A stretch of DNA of 64,000 nt from the NCBI RefSeq assembly GCF_900182915.1, contig NZ_FXUG01000023.1:25875-89874 (forward strand). The letters are read 5' to 3'. The notes under the pieces were generated by a model. The model saw only the letters and a list, made by a program, of their open reading frames with translations, was not told the DNA's origin and made no database searches. The DNA is from Neorhodopirellula lusitana. GTDB lineage: Bacteria > Planctomycetota > Planctomycetia > Pirellulales > Pirellulaceae. Position 1 is the stretch's first letter, and each line of letters begins with the position of its first letter. Shown here piece after piece: positions 18,164-26,757 of this stretch. The position numbers and the translations under genes were made by a program.

Positions 18164-19422
18164 TGCAACCCGGCTCCGGCCAATCGAGCCGCGGTTTCTG
18201 CCATCAAGGCATCTTCCGCTGCTTCGTCTTCAGCGATGTAGGTCACGCTAAATCGCAAGAACGCACCCGCATCGTCCCACGGCACGGTGACGATCCCGTT
18301 CTCTTCAATCAAGAAACGAGTGGCGTCTTCCGCTGCTGCAAATGTTTCGCCCGACGCCGCGTGTGTCGGAGCCTTGGTGTAAAGGAAGTAGGTACCGCCG
18401 GGGACTTCCGCTTCGAAGCCAGCGTCCTTCAACACCTTCACCAGTTTCTCCATCCGGCGACGGTACTTCGCACGAATTTGTTCTGGAATCGAATCGCTAT
18501 CCAACGCCGCTGCGGCCGCTTTTTGAGTCGCAATGAACTGGCCGCTGTCGCTGTTGTCTTTGACGTCCGCGAAAGCCTGCACGATTAACGGGTGACCGGC
18601 GACGAAGCCCATCCGCCAGCCGATCATGTCGTAGCCCTTGCTCATCGAGTGAACTTCGACACCGACATCCAAAGCACCGGGTGTTTCCAGGAAGCTCATC
18701 GGCTTGCCATCAAACGTCAACACGATGTGCGCGGCATCGTTAACGACGACGAACTCTTTTTCTTTGGCCAACTTCACCACCTTGGCGAAGAATTCCTTCG
18801 TCGCCGTTCCACCGGTCGGGCTGTTGGGATAGTTCAGCACCATCAACTTGGTCCGACGATAGATTTCATCCGGGATGGCATCCAAGTCAGGCATGAAGCC
18901 GTTTTCAGCCAACAACGGCAAGCGATAAACTTCCCCGCCGTAATACTGTGTGTGAGTCCCAGCGACGGGATAGCCCGGCACGGTCATCATCGTGATGTCG
19001 CCCGGATTGATGAAGCACGCCGGCAACATCGCGTAGGCTGGCTTGCTGCCGATGCAGTGATTGATTTGGGTCGCGGCATCCAGCTTGACGCCAAAGTTTC
19101 GGTCCATGAACCGAGCGGCAGCTTCCTTGTACTCAGCGACACCGTTGTCGGCGTAGCCACGGTTTTCGACGCGATTGATTTCCTTGGTCATCGTTTCACG
19201 GATGCTCACATCGGCCATCGAGTCGTTCTCGCCGATCCCAAAGTCTAAGAGCTGACGCTCGGGATGGTCGGCCAGCGCCTTCCGCTTCGCTCGTTTGATC
19301 TTTTCGAACTTGTAGATGGCCGTTCCCTTGCCGTATTCAGCACCACCGATTCGCTCAGCGAACAGGTTTTGGAAGTAGGGATCAGCGGTTTCGGCTTGAG
19401 TTTCAGCGGAGGCGGTCGACAT
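18151..19422 (-). CDS. dapL: LL-diaminopimelate aminotransferase type PLP enzyme
   Basis: A 423-residue class I/II aminotransferase. It is expected to convert tetrahydrodipicolinate directly to LL-diaminopimelate with glutamate, the one-step route used by planctomycetes, chlamydiae and plants. The PLP lysine is K262 in SMSKGYDMIGWRMGF, and NYPNSPTG at 197-204 is the substrate/cofactor loop. The N-terminal LLDFGIGENDSMAD matches the DapL group. A different dicarboxylate aminotransferase is possible, but the family fit and a dapA gene in the same window support DapL. It overlaps aroC by 13 bases. Confidence 0.85.
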   Translation of the reverse strand: MSTASAETQAETADPYFQNLFAERIGGAEYGKGTAIYKFEKIKRAKRKALADHPERQLLDFGIGENDSMADVSIRETMTKEINRVENRGYADNGVAEYKEAAARFMDRNFGVKLDAATQINHCIGSKPAYAMLPACFINPGDITMMTVPGYPVAGTHTQYYGGEVYRLPLLAENGFMPDLDAIPDEIYRRTKLMVLNYPNSPTGGTATKEFFAKVVKLAKEKEFVVVNDAAHIVLTFDGKPMSFLETPGALDVGVEVHSMSKGYDMIGWRMGFVAGHPLIVQAFADVKDNSDSGQFIATQKAAAAALDSDSIPEQIRAKYRRRMEKLVKVLKDAGFEAEVPGGTYFLYTKAPTHAASGETFAAAEDATRFLIEENGIVTVPWDDAGAFLRFSVTYIAEDEAAEDALMAETAARLAGAGLQWKS

Positions 19423-19629
19423 GGGCGAAAAGGTGGGTCCGTTGTTCGTTTGGAAACAGGAATCGTCGCCCCCGTTTTAGTCGCCAAACCCCGTTTCGTC
19501 GAGATCCACACCCCAACCCTCACCCGCCATCCCCCCCAGCAGCACAGGCTTCCATCCAGTGAGCTCAAACCGCTTCAGTGATTGATGCCAGGAATCGGCG
19601 GTGCCTGAAGTCCGTCCCCAAGCGAACAC

Positions 19630-20184
19630 TCAAAGCGAGGCCGATTGGTTTTCAATCCGCTTCAAGATATCGCGGATCTCGACCAACGTCGCTTGAACAT
19701 TTGAATCCACTTTCAAATCCGGTTCCCCGTGCGATGCCAAATGAGCCGGCTCGCCACTGGTCACCCGATCACGCTGCTCCAACACCGCATCGCGAAAAGC
19801 TCGCCCGTTGCGAATGCCAGTCAGCCGAACCAAGGATCCCGGTCCAGATTGCCCGGCGGTTTCAACGCTGACTGCCTCCAGTTCCAACATTCGCATGATC
19901 GGCCCTTGGACCAGCCCCAGATCAGTGATGCGATCCAGCGGCACCGTCTTTTCTTGCCGAACCAACACGCCACGGCTGACCTTCAGGGTTCGCGCCGTCA
20001 GCGTGCAGCGATGGCTTCTTAAATAGAGCCCGGCGATGTACCAGGCCAGGGGAGCGATCAACGGCAAGAGCGGAATCAACACAAGAGTCAAGAGCGTTGT
20101 CAAAACCGCACTGATCAACCAGTACACTTTGACCTTAGGATTGAATTCCGCTTCCCAAAGGATGGTTTCTTCTGAGACGTTCAT
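19630..20184 (-). CDS. PH-domain (bPH2) membrane protein
   Basis: A 184-residue protein from ATG 20184 (MNVSEETILWEAEF). Two hydrophobic segments (about residues 18-55) precede a YdbS-like bacterial PH domain: YLRSHRCTLTARTLKVSRGV, then TVPLDRITDLGLVQGPIMRMLELEAVSVETAG. The last 40 residues are charged and may form a helix (VQATLVEIRDILKRIENQ). Such proteins are cell-envelope components of uncertain role. It precedes dapL on the same strand with a 207-base gap. Confidence 0.85.
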   Translation of the reverse strand: MNVSEETILWEAEFNPKVKVYWLISAVLTTLLTLVLIPLLPLIAPLAWYIAGLYLRSHRCTLTARTLKVSRGVLVRQEKTVPLDRITDLGLVQGPIMRMLELEAVSVETAGQSGPGSLVRLTGIRNGRAFRDAVLEQRDRVTSGEPAHLASHGEPDLKVDSNVQATLVEIRDILKRIENQSASL

Positions 20185-20317
20185 CGTTAAAAAGCAACCA
20201 TTTCGAGTTGAGCGAATGTCCTGGCAAACCCTATTCGTTCGGCCGCCCCAAATCTTGGCACAGTTCCTGCATCTGGGCATCGATCCTAAGGTTCACCCAC
20301 TAAGAACGCCCCCGTTT

Positions 20318-20353
20318 TCCCTGTCAGATCTCCTGTCAGATTCCCTGTCAGAA
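20318..20353. repeat. three 12-bp tandem repeats
   Basis: The unit TCCCTGTCAGAT occurs at 20318-20329, 20330-20341 (first base C for T, one C changed) and 20342-20353 (last base A). It lies in the 419-base gap between the divergent PH-domain and histidine kinase genes. Confidence 0.7.
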
Positions 20354-20435
20354 AACGCCCCCTCAAACGTGGTGGATCTGATGAAAGCTGCTATCGCATG
20401 AGGCTATTTGACAACTTCGATTACGTTGATCGATT

Positions 20436-20494
20436 CAAAACAGACTGGGTTTACGCCAAAACAGACTGGGTTTACGCCAAAGCGGACTGGGCTT
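20436..20494. repeat. 21-bp tandem repeat, two exact copies and a partial third
   Basis: The unit CAAAACAGACTGGGTTTACGC occurs at 20436-20456 and 20457-20477; a diverged, truncated copy runs 20478-20494. The period is a multiple of three, and a short open frame crosses it (20398-20607) in which the repeat reads KTDWVYA. That frame ends in an ATGA overlap with the kinase start, but there is no other evidence that it is a gene. The rest of the 20185-20603 gap shows only the 12-bp repeats. Confidence 0.75.
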
Positions 20495-20603
20495 GTGGAT
20501 CATCCCGGGGCAATCGGCAAGCCTGCGCCGGGTCGCTACAATCACCAGAACAAGTATCGTTGCGATCGACACTTTCCCCATTGCCGGATGAGTTCAAGGC
20601 CCG

Positions 20604-21506
20604 ATGAATTCGCCCCCAACCGACCCCAACGACTCGCCGCCGCCAGCAAACATGCCAGGCGAAGCATCCGCTGATCCCTCGGTCGACAAGAACCTTGCGG
20701 ATACCGCGTTGCCGCCGGAAGCCTCCGGTTCTGGCAGTCCTCACTCCAGCCAAAACTCCACACGGAACACCGAACACGTTCGCCAGGCCGAACGCCATCA
20801 AGCGGAAATGGACGCCGCCCGCGACCAATACGAAGAACTCGCCGAACTGGCCGGATCGCTCGCCCACGAGATCAAAAATCCGCTGTCGATCATTCATATG
20901 AACATCGACCTACTCAGCGAAGACTTGGTCGAAATCGACACGCCGTCCAGCCGCCGTTGCCTGCCCCGCGTTGACATGGTTCGCAATCAATGCGAGCGAA
21001 TGGAAGGCCTGCTTCGTGACTTCCTGCGCTACGCCCGACTGCGGCACATCGACCTGTTACCCGGCAGCCTGAACGACCAAGTTCGCCAAGTACTCGACGC
21101 CTACCAAGCCCAGGCTGACGCCCAAAAAATAGACCTGCAGCGTTATCTGGATCCCGATCTCCCTTCGATTCGGTTGCACAGCGACTCGTTGCAATCCGCC
21201 CTGATCAACCTGATCAAAAATGCACTCGAGGCCATGCCCGACGGCGGCCAACTCTGGGCTCGAACCTACAGCAATCGCGGCGGCGTGATCCTGGACCTGA
21301 TCGACAGCGGATCGGGCCTGGACGACAACACGGTGATGCACATGTTTGAACCGTTCTACAGCACCAAAGATGGCGGTTCAGGTTTGGGATTGCCGACCGC
21401 TCGCAAGATCATCGAGGCCCATGGTGGCCGGATTAGCGTGCAAAGTGAAGTTGGGCGGGGGACGAAATTTTCGCTGCAATTCCCCGTGCCGCCTCGGCTA
21501 CAGTAG
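20604..21506 (+). CDS. cytoplasmic sensor histidine kinase
   Basis: A 300-residue protein without membrane segments. The first 60 residues are Pro/Ser-rich, followed by a HisKA domain with the phospho-acceptor H88 (SLAHEIKNPL) and an HATPase_c domain with the N box (N206 in INLIKNALEAMP), G1 box DSGSGLD, an F box in MFEPFYSTK and G2 box GGSGLGL. The layout is like soluble NtrB-type kinases. No response regulator lies next to it, so it is an orphan kinase that must signal to a partner elsewhere. The start at 20604 overlaps the stop of a doubtful small frame. Confidence 0.9.
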   Translation: MNSPPTDPNDSPPPANMPGEASADPSVDKNLADTALPPEASGSGSPHSSQNSTRNTEHVRQAERHQAEMDAARDQYEELAELAGSLAHEIKNPLSIIHMNIDLLSEDLVEIDTPSSRRCLPRVDMVRNQCERMEGLLRDFLRYARLRHIDLLPGSLNDQVRQVLDAYQAQADAQKIDLQRYLDPDLPSIRLHSDSLQSALINLIKNALEAMPDGGQLWARTYSNRGGVILDLIDSGSGLDDNTVMHMFEPFYSTKDGGSGLGLPTARKIIEAHGGRISVQSEVGRGTKFSLQFPVPPRLQ

Positions 21507-21606
21507 AGCTTTCCGGCGGAGTGAGCATTTCGTCGACCATTTCGGATTAGCGTATTGCGGCTCCGCAATTCGCTCTTCTCTTGCTCAACGATCCTCAGGA
21601 AGACCG

Positions 21607-22689
21607 ATGACCAGATCGCCACGGATTCGCACTTGGCCCCTTGCTCTTTTAACCGCGTTTTCCTGCCTTCTAACGCCTGCCAACAGCCAAGCCGCACAGC
21701 CATTCTTGTTGCAAATGATTCGCGACGATGCGGTGCATCAAGAGTTGCAACTGACCGACTCCCAGATCGACCAGGTGTACGAAGCGATCGCCCAGGTCGA
21801 CCCTCGATGGTGGGTCAGCCGAATCACACCGGCTGAAAAACAGCAGGCTGAAATTCAACAGCTCACCGACCAACTCCAGACCAATCTCGACGAACTACTC
21901 AACGCCGACCAGCGACTCCGCTTGCAACAGCTAGTTCGGCAGGCCCACGGAACGCGCATGGCCCGCTCGCCCGGTGTCGCCGAAGCACTGCAATTGACGA
22001 CCGAGCAACTCGCCGATTTGGAAACACGGTTCACAGAAACCGATACCAAAGTCGCGGCAATCCAAAAGCAACTGGCCGCCAAAGACACCACCCCTCAAGC
22101 CGCAGCTCAAGAGATTGCCCAAGCTCAACAAAACGAACGCCAGGGCATCCTTGAAACGCTCACCACCGAACAACAGACCGCTATCGGACCGCTCGTCGGC
22201 AAGTCGTTCAATTTCTCCGCCATCAAACGCACCTACCCTCGCGCCCCTGAATTCATCACCGAGGGCGCCACCTGGATCGGCGAATCACCCGTCCGCATGC
22301 AAGACCTACGCGGCAAAGTCGTGGCCGTGTATTTCTATGCGTTCCAGTGCATAAACTGCCAACGCAACTTCCCGCACTACAAGAGCTGGCACGATGACTT
22401 GGCCGACGAAGGGCTGGTCGTGATCGGCATCCAAACCCCCGAAACCTCCGCCGAACGCGACCCAAAACGAGTCCAAGAAGCCTACCAAAGTGATAAATTT
22501 CAGTTCCCAGTGCTGTTTGACGAAGCCTCCAACAATTGGCGGGCGTGGGGCAATACGATGTGGCCCACCACCTACCTGATCGACAAGCAAGGCTTCATCC
22601 GTCGCTGGTGGCAAGGAGAAATGAATTGGCAGGGTACGCTTGGGGAGCAACAAATGCGAGAATCGATTCAAACGCTGCTCGCTGAGTGA
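21607..22689 (+). CDS. secreted TlpA-like thioredoxin-fold protein
   Basis: A 360-residue protein from ATG 21607. The signal peptide (WPLALLTAFSCLLTPANSQA) is followed by about 160 residues rich in Gln, Leu and Ala, probably helical, resembling the planctomycete region often preceding redox domains. The C-terminal redoxin domain has the active-site CINC in FYAFQCINCQRNFP and a cis-Pro segment WPTTYLIDKQG. It should act in the periplasm as a thiol-disulfide oxidoreductase, perhaps for cytochrome c or protein folding. The frame is open to 21346, but those residues lie inside the kinase gene. Confidence 0.88.
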   Translation: MTRSPRIRTWPLALLTAFSCLLTPANSQAAQPFLLQMIRDDAVHQELQLTDSQIDQVYEAIAQVDPRWWVSRITPAEKQQAEIQQLTDQLQTNLDELLNADQRLRLQQLVRQAHGTRMARSPGVAEALQLTTEQLADLETRFTETDTKVAAIQKQLAAKDTTPQAAAQEIAQAQQNERQGILETLTTEQQTAIGPLVGKSFNFSAIKRTYPRAPEFITEGATWIGESPVRMQDLRGKVVAVYFYAFQCINCQRNFPHYKSWHDDLADEGLVVIGIQTPETSAERDPKRVQEAYQSDKFQFPVLFDEASNNWRAWGNTMWPTTYLIDKQGFIRRWWQGEMNWQGTLGEQQMRESIQTLLAE

Positions 22690-22744
22690 TCTTTGGCGAC
22701 ACCCCTTGCCACCCACAATTCTCGCAACACGGTCCCCTCGCCAG

Positions 22745-23677
22745 ATGGAACAGTCTTTCCTTGCCTACCTTCGAGGCCGAACTCGCAGCCTGCCCCAGGT
22801 CGAAGTGGGCATCGGCGACGATGCCGCCGTTCTCTCCATCGGCGACACTTCGCTACGCCAGGTCGCCTGCACCGACCAAATCATTGACGGCGTCGACTTC
22901 CTAAGCGAAACGCAATCGCTAGCCGACATTGGCTACAAATCCATCGCGATTAATCTCAGCGACATTGCCGCGATGGGTGCAACGCCCACCGCGGCAATGG
23001 TGACTCTGGCACTCCCGAAAGACAACGCCACCGAAATCGCCGGTGAAGTCTACGAAGGCATTCTCGAAGCCTGTGCAAAATACCAAGTTGCCATCGCCGG
23101 TGGTGACCTGTCCACGCACGACGGCGTGCTTTCGATCAGCGTCACCTTGCTGGGTACGGTCACCGATCCGTGGTTGCGCAGCACCGCGATCGAAGGGGAT
23201 GCCGTATTCGTTTCCGGCTCCCTTGGCGGCAGCATCGCTGGCCGCCACCTCCGTCCCGAACCGCGAATCGAACTGGCAAACCAACTTCGACAACTCGCCC
23301 AGGTCCACGCCGCAATCGACGTCAGCGACGGCTTCAGCCTGGACCTCGACCGCATGCTGGCGGCCAGTCGAGTGGGAATCGAACTGGATATCGACGCCAT
23401 TCCTATCTCCGATGCCGCTCAAGAACTCGCCCAAACCAGCGGTCGATCACCGCTGGAACACGCTTGGAGCGACGGCGAGGACTTTGAAATCATCTTCACC
23501 GTTAGCGAAGAAGACGCAAAAAAACTCACCGACGCCCAACTCGAAACCCAAATTACTCGCGTCGGCACCGTGGTTGGACGAACCGGCCTTTGGAAACGAA
23601 CCACGGGAAGCAAGTTCGAACGCGTCTTCCCGCAAGGCTACATCCACGAAGCAACCGCCACAGCATCTGAATCATGA
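22745..23677 (+). CDS. thiL: thiamine-monophosphate kinase
   Basis: A 310-residue AIR-synthase-like ATP enzyme that phosphorylates thiamine monophosphate to the diphosphate cofactor. Marks are GIGDDAAVL near residue 22, an early CTDQIIDGVDF, SDIAAMGATPTAAMVTLALP, AGGDLSTHDG, and the C-terminal VSDGFSLDLDRM and WSDGEDFEIIFTV. The ATG 22745 is the family start. Its stop overlaps the start of the GcvH-like gene by four bases, so it is translated in one unit with a lipoyl protein. Confidence 0.94.
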   Translation: MEQSFLAYLRGRTRSLPQVEVGIGDDAAVLSIGDTSLRQVACTDQIIDGVDFLSETQSLADIGYKSIAINLSDIAAMGATPTAAMVTLALPKDNATEIAGEVYEGILEACAKYQVAIAGGDLSTHDGVLSISVTLLGTVTDPWLRSTAIEGDAVFVSGSLGGSIAGRHLRPEPRIELANQLRQLAQVHAAIDVSDGFSLDLDRMLAASRVGIELDIDAIPISDAAQELAQTSGRSPLEHAWSDGEDFEIIFTVSEEDAKKLTDAQLETQITRVGTVVGRTGLWKRTTGSKFERVFPQGYIHEATATASES

Positions 23678-24174
23678 GCGACTCGTTCACCTTCGCGATG
23701 GGCGAGTTCGACGCCACGTTTCCGTCGAACTACCGATACGCCAAAAACCACATGTGGGCGTTACCGGTAGCGGATCCGAACGTTGCGTCTGGCACCGACA
23801 GCACTCAAACGACCTTTCGGTTTGGGCTGACCGCATACGCAGTTCGACTCTTACAGGACGTCTATTTCCTCGACTGGACGGTCGAGGCTCCTTCGCCCGT
23901 CAAGCTTCGCGGCGAAATCGGTTCGATTGAAAGCAAGAAGGCGGAAAGCGATCTCTTCTCACCGGTCGCTGGACTGCTGACCAAGATCAACGCGGCCGCC
24001 CTGGACGACCCGGCACTGATCAATGCGGATCCCTATGGCACCGGGTGGCTGCTGGAAATCCAGTGCGAAGCGGGCGACAGCGACATCCTGCTCACCGCCG
24101 ACCAATACGCCCAGCACCTCGAAGAAGCCTGGCAGGTTGCCCAACGAACCATCAAAGGCCAAGCGAACCAGTAG
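23674..24174 (+). CDS. GcvH-like lipoyl-domain protein
   Basis: A 166-residue protein with the glycine cleavage H fold: YRYAKNHMWA near residue 20, FGLTAYAVRLLQDVYFLD, then the lipoylation loop IGSIESKKAESDLFSPVAG, in which the second Lys of ESKKA aligns with the lipoyl-Lys of ESVKA. The C-terminal NADPYGTGWLLEIQ is typical. It is longer than the usual 125-130 residues because of an insert at about 35-45 and a C-terminal tail. No gcvT or gcvP is nearby, so it may be a second H-like protein with a role outside the glycine cleavage system. Its start lies in the thiL stop (ATGA). Confidence 0.8.
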   Translation: MSDSFTFAMGEFDATFPSNYRYAKNHMWALPVADPNVASGTDSTQTTFRFGLTAYAVRLLQDVYFLDWTVEAPSPVKLRGEIGSIESKKAESDLFSPVAGLLTKINAAALDDPALINADPYGTGWLLEIQCEAGDSDILLTADQYAQHLEEAWQVAQRTIKGQANQ

Positions 24175-24220
24175 CCTCGGCGGCAAAGAAATTGCCCCAA
24201 ACTAGCTTGGCAATTTTGCA

Positions 24221-24285
24221 GTAGCCGATGTCGCCAGACTTCGGGGAAAATGCAGCTCCGAGTGAATTCTGGCGAGTCCAGCTAC
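24221..24285. repeat. imperfect 18-bp inverted repeat
   Basis: GTAGCCGATGTCGCCAGA at 24221-24238 pairs at 14 of 18 positions with TCTGGCGAGTCCAGCTAC at 24268-24285 across 29 bases. It sits in the convergent gap between the GcvH-like and YbjN genes. The TCGCCAGA/TCTGGCGA core resembles dispersed intergenic repeats of planctomycetes; a genome-wide count would decide. Confidence 0.55.
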
Positions 24286-24329
24286 GGAAATTCCTCCCGG
24301 CTAAGCTAGCAAGATGAAGCTCGATGCGA

Positions 24330-24776
24330 CTACAGCTCCGCCGCGTCGATTGCCAACTTCACGTCCTCGTTGCCGTAAACGATCGACAAGAAAGCGGGGA
24401 CATAGCGATCGACCATCGCACCACCGACATACAAGATATGGTCGAGTACCTCGTCGCACGGAAAACTATCGCCCAAGGGCAGGGCGGTTTGATAACGAAT
24501 TTCCCCGTCATCCAAGTCCATCTCGAACTTGCCAAGCTTCAGCCCGTAATTAGCCCGAGTCACCGCCTCGGCAATCTGGGTGCGATAGCCCTCTGGAATC
24601 TTATTGGCGGGATGCGTGAACACCTGGATCATCGCATCTTCGACAATGATCATCACACGAATCTCGCCGTGTTTGCCATCAAACAACATGCGGAAAAGAC
24701 CACGGTCATCGTCGAGATCGTACTTAATATCCCCACGTTCTAAATACGCGGTGAATGAATCCGTTTGAGCGGACAT
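24330..24776 (-). CDS. YbjN-family protein
   Basis: A 148-residue cytoplasmic protein. The YbjN pattern is clear: FRMLFDGKHGEIRVMIIVED, then RTQIAEAVTRANYGLKLGKFEMDLDDGEIRYQTALP and a late VDRYVPAFLSIVYG. YbjN proteins resemble type III secretion chaperones in fold and have been linked to stress and motility regulation, without a settled biochemical role. ATG 24776 gives the family length. It is the third gene in a dapA-hydrolase-ybjN unit, 25 bases downstream of the hydrolase stop. Confidence 0.85.
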   Translation of the reverse strand: MSAQTDSFTAYLERGDIKYDLDDDRGLFRMLFDGKHGEIRVMIIVEDAMIQVFTHPANKIPEGYRTQIAEAVTRANYGLKLGKFEMDLDDGEIRYQTALPLGDSFPCDEVLDHILYVGGAMVDRYVPAFLSIVYGNEDVKLAIDAAEL

Positions 24777-24801
24777 GTCGGTGACTCCGGGTGAGAGGTG
24801 G

Positions 24802-25659
24802 TCAGAGACGAATTTGTGCGAACAGCCAACGATACGTTTCTTCATCTGCGTAGGTCGCAGACCAACTATCGTGGCCCACACCGGGACGTTCAGTATAACG
24901 GAGTTCCCCAGAGTGACCCTGGTTCGCGATCGAGGAGATCATTTCTCGAGACCGCACCACGGGTACCACCGAATCGGCACCGCCATGGACAGCCCAAATA
25001 TCGGTCGCCGCGTATCGATCAGCCCAAAGTGGATCGCCACCGCCGCAAACCGCGAGCATGGCCGCAAATCCATTCTTCGGAATTTCCAAATCGCGGGACT
25101 CCAAATCGCCGGATTCCTGATCCCCAGACTCCACAGCCAATCCTGGACAACGATACCGAGCCCCGGCATACCAGGTTCCGTACCCGCCCATTGAAAGTCC
25201 CGTCACGTACAAACGCGACAAATCGACATCGGCTCGCTGAGTCATCTCATCAAGCAGCCCAAAAACAAGCTTCATCGCCGGGGATGGCTCCGCTGGGAAC
25301 TGCCCCACGCCTGACTTTTGAGCCCAATCGATCTCTACCCATCGCTTTCCGCTCGGGCATTGTGGCGCCACTAGTATCGCGGGAAAACGCTCACCGCGAC
25401 CGTCCTGCAAAAACTCACGGGCACCGTGCTTCAACTGTGCCTCGTTGTCATCGCCTCGCTCTCCGGAACCGTGCAAAAACAGCACCAAGGGAAGCTTGGA
25501 AGCGTCCGCCTGAGCCTCTGGGACGTGCAGTCGGTAGTTAAGCTTTTCACCACTCGGGCCGACAAACTGCTCGCGAGTAAATGCGCCTTCCGCGATTACC
25601 ACGTTGGTCCCCGCGACTAAAGCAACGACGAACAAGCCCCAAAAACGCAACGAAACCAT
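24802..25659 (-). CDS. secreted alpha/beta hydrolase (esterase/peptidase-like)
   Basis: A 285-residue protein with a signal peptide (FWGLFVVALVAGTNVVIA). The oxyanion segment FLHGSGERGDD is followed by the nucleophile S156 in GLSMGGYG, the acid D229 in HGGADS and H263 in GVGHDSW. This is the catalytic triad of the phospholipase/carboxylesterase and prolyl-oligopeptidase-like group. Between strands, residues 177-191 form a tandem repeat ES[GR]D[QL] x3 encoded by three 15-bp units (25087-25131), a recent expansion in a surface loop. The start ATG shares its A with the dapA stop (TAATG), so it is coupled to dapA. Substrate unknown. Confidence 0.85.
   Translation of the reverse strand: MVSLRFWGLFVVALVAGTNVVIAEGAFTREQFVGPSGEKLNYRLHVPEAQADASKLPLVLFLHGSGERGDDNEAQLKHGAREFLQDGRGERFPAILVAPQCPSGKRWVEIDWAQKSGVGQFPAEPSPAMKLVFGLLDEMTQRADVDLSRLYVTGLSMGGYGTWYAGARYRCPGLAVESGDQESGDLESRDLEIPKNGFAAMLAVCGGGDPLWADRYAATDIWAVHGGADSVVPVVRSREMISSIANQGHSGELRYTERPGVGHDSWSATYADEETYRWLFAQIRL
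25087..25131 (-). repeat. three 15-bp in-frame tandem repeats in the hydrolase gene
   Basis: On the coding strand the units are GAGTCTGGGGATCAG, GAATCCGGCGATTTG and GAGTCCCGCGATTTG, encoding ESGDQ, ESGDL and ESRDL. They lengthen a loop downstream of the catalytic Ser without breaking the frame. Confidence 0.85.
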
Positions 25660-26561
25660 TACGCGTTCACTCCATCCAGGCCAAATGCAACCAGCGTTTC
25701 CTTCAGAATCGCTCGTTCGTTCGCGTCCAATGCCACCATGGGCAAACGCAACTCACCCGTATCGCGACCGAGCATTTCCATCGCGGCCTTCACTGGAATG
25801 GGATTGGTCGAAAGTCCCAACATCTTGCTGCACAAGGAATACAGCCGATGGTGAACCTTCGCGGCTTCGGTGTAATCACCCGCTGCGGCAGCCTTCACCA
25901 ATTCCAACATCACCGATGGAACGACGTTACCCGCGACGCTAATCACGCCTTCCGCACCGACGCTCATCATCGGCAGCGTCAGGGAATCGTCACCCGAAAG
26001 GACCGTCAAATCGGTCGTTCCTAAAATCGCCGAGCACTGATCCAGCGATCCGGTTGCTTCCTTAACCATGGTGATGCCCGGTAGTTCGGCCAATCGCTGG
26101 ATCGTTTCGACCTCGATGTTTTTGCCCGTCCGGCCAGGGATATTGTAAACGCAGACCGGCACATCAACGTCTTCGGCAATCGCCTTGAAGTGCTGATACA
26201 TGCCCTCTTGAGTGGGCTTGTTGTAATACGGTGCGACTTGCAGCGTCGCATCGGCGCCCTCGGCGACGGCTCGGCGGGTCAACCGAAGTGCTTCCGCGGT
26301 ACTGTTGCTGCCCGTGCCCGCCATCACTTTGGCACGCCCCGCCACGCAAGCAATTGTTTCCGCGATCACGCGTTCATGTTCGTCATGTGACAGCGTAGGC
26401 GATTCCCCAGTCGTGCCCGCGGGCACAATACACTGGGTTCCTGCATCGAGCTGAAACTCAATTTGTTCGCGAAGACGATCAACATCCAACCGATCGTCAC
26501 GCAGTGGGGTGACGATGGCGACCGCCAAACCGGCGAATTGGCTACCTTTCCGAAGACTCAT
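25659..26561 (-). CDS. dapA: 4-hydroxy-tetrahydrodipicolinate synthase
   Basis: A 300-residue aldolase that condenses pyruvate with aspartate semialdehyde, the first committed step to diaminopimelate and lysine. Marks are [16 protein letters not shown] (binding motif), [29 protein letters not shown] with the catalytic Tyr, and the Schiff-base Lys in [11 protein letters not shown] 26561 (MSLRKGSQF) gives the family length; the frame is open to 26606. It heads a unit with the hydrolase and YbjN genes. The product feeds the DapL enzyme encoded at 18151-19422. Confidence 0.96.
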   Translation of the reverse strand: MSLRKGSQFAGLAVAIVTPLRDDRLDVDRLREQIEFQLDAGTQCIVPAGTTGESPTLSHDEHERVIAETIACVAGRAKVMAGTGSNSTAEALRLTRRAVAEGADATLQVAPYYNKPTQEGMYQHFKAIAEDVDVPVCVYNIPGRTGKNIEVETIQRLAELPGITMVKEATGSLDQCSAILGTTDLTVLSGDDSLTLPMMSVGAEGVISVAGNVVPSVMLELVKAAAAGDYTEAAKVHHRLYSLCSKMLGLSTNPIPVKAAMEMLGRDTGELRLPMVALDANERAILKETLVAFGLDGVNA

Positions 26562-26686
26562 TTTGCGAAACTGGCATTTTTGAAGGGGATGGGCGAACTT
26601 GAGCACCCGATATAGACTGTTTTGACATCAGTGTAGTGGGCCGACCACAACTATTGCGAGACCCACCATTGGTTTCAGGTTCGGCC

Positions 26687-26714
26687 TTGACAAATTCCGA
26701 TTGTCCGCGATACT
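26687..26714 (+). promoter_or_regulatory. candidate sigma-70 promoter for rpsL
   Basis: TTGACA at 26687-26692 is followed after 16 bases by GATACT at 26709-26714, 43 bases before the rpsL start. The match is close to the bacterial consensus and the position suits a leader upstream of rpsL. It is read by eye only. Confidence 0.5.
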
Positions 26715-26757
26715 TCGCGGCTCGATTGACCAACAGTAACCTTCTTTGTCGTCAACC

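Noticed and set aside
18592..19248. 218-codon open frame opposite dapL
   Set aside because: It lies wholly antisense to a confidently identified aminotransferase and shows no domain; high GC creates long antisense frames here.
20318..20494. Possible CRISPR array
   Set aside because: Repeats are adjacent without unique spacers, differ in unit length (12 and 21 bp), and no cas genes are present.
20398..20607. 69-codon frame through the 21-bp repeats ending in the kinase ATG
   Set aside because: The only support is the ATGA overlap and the repeat period; no conservation, signal or domain can be seen, so it is mentioned but not called.
22690..22744. TPP riboswitch before thiL
   Set aside because: The gap is only 55 bases, with no CUGAGA-type thi-box; likewise no lysine riboswitch pattern was seen in the 196 bases before dapA.
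23043..23930. 295-codon plus-strand frame inside thiL and gcvH
   Set aside because: Out of frame with two clear proteins; rich in Ser, Arg and Pro as expected of a shadow frame.
24798..25541. 247-codon plus-strand frame
   Set aside because: Antisense to the hydrolase gene with its intact catalytic triad; Arg/Pro-rich composition.
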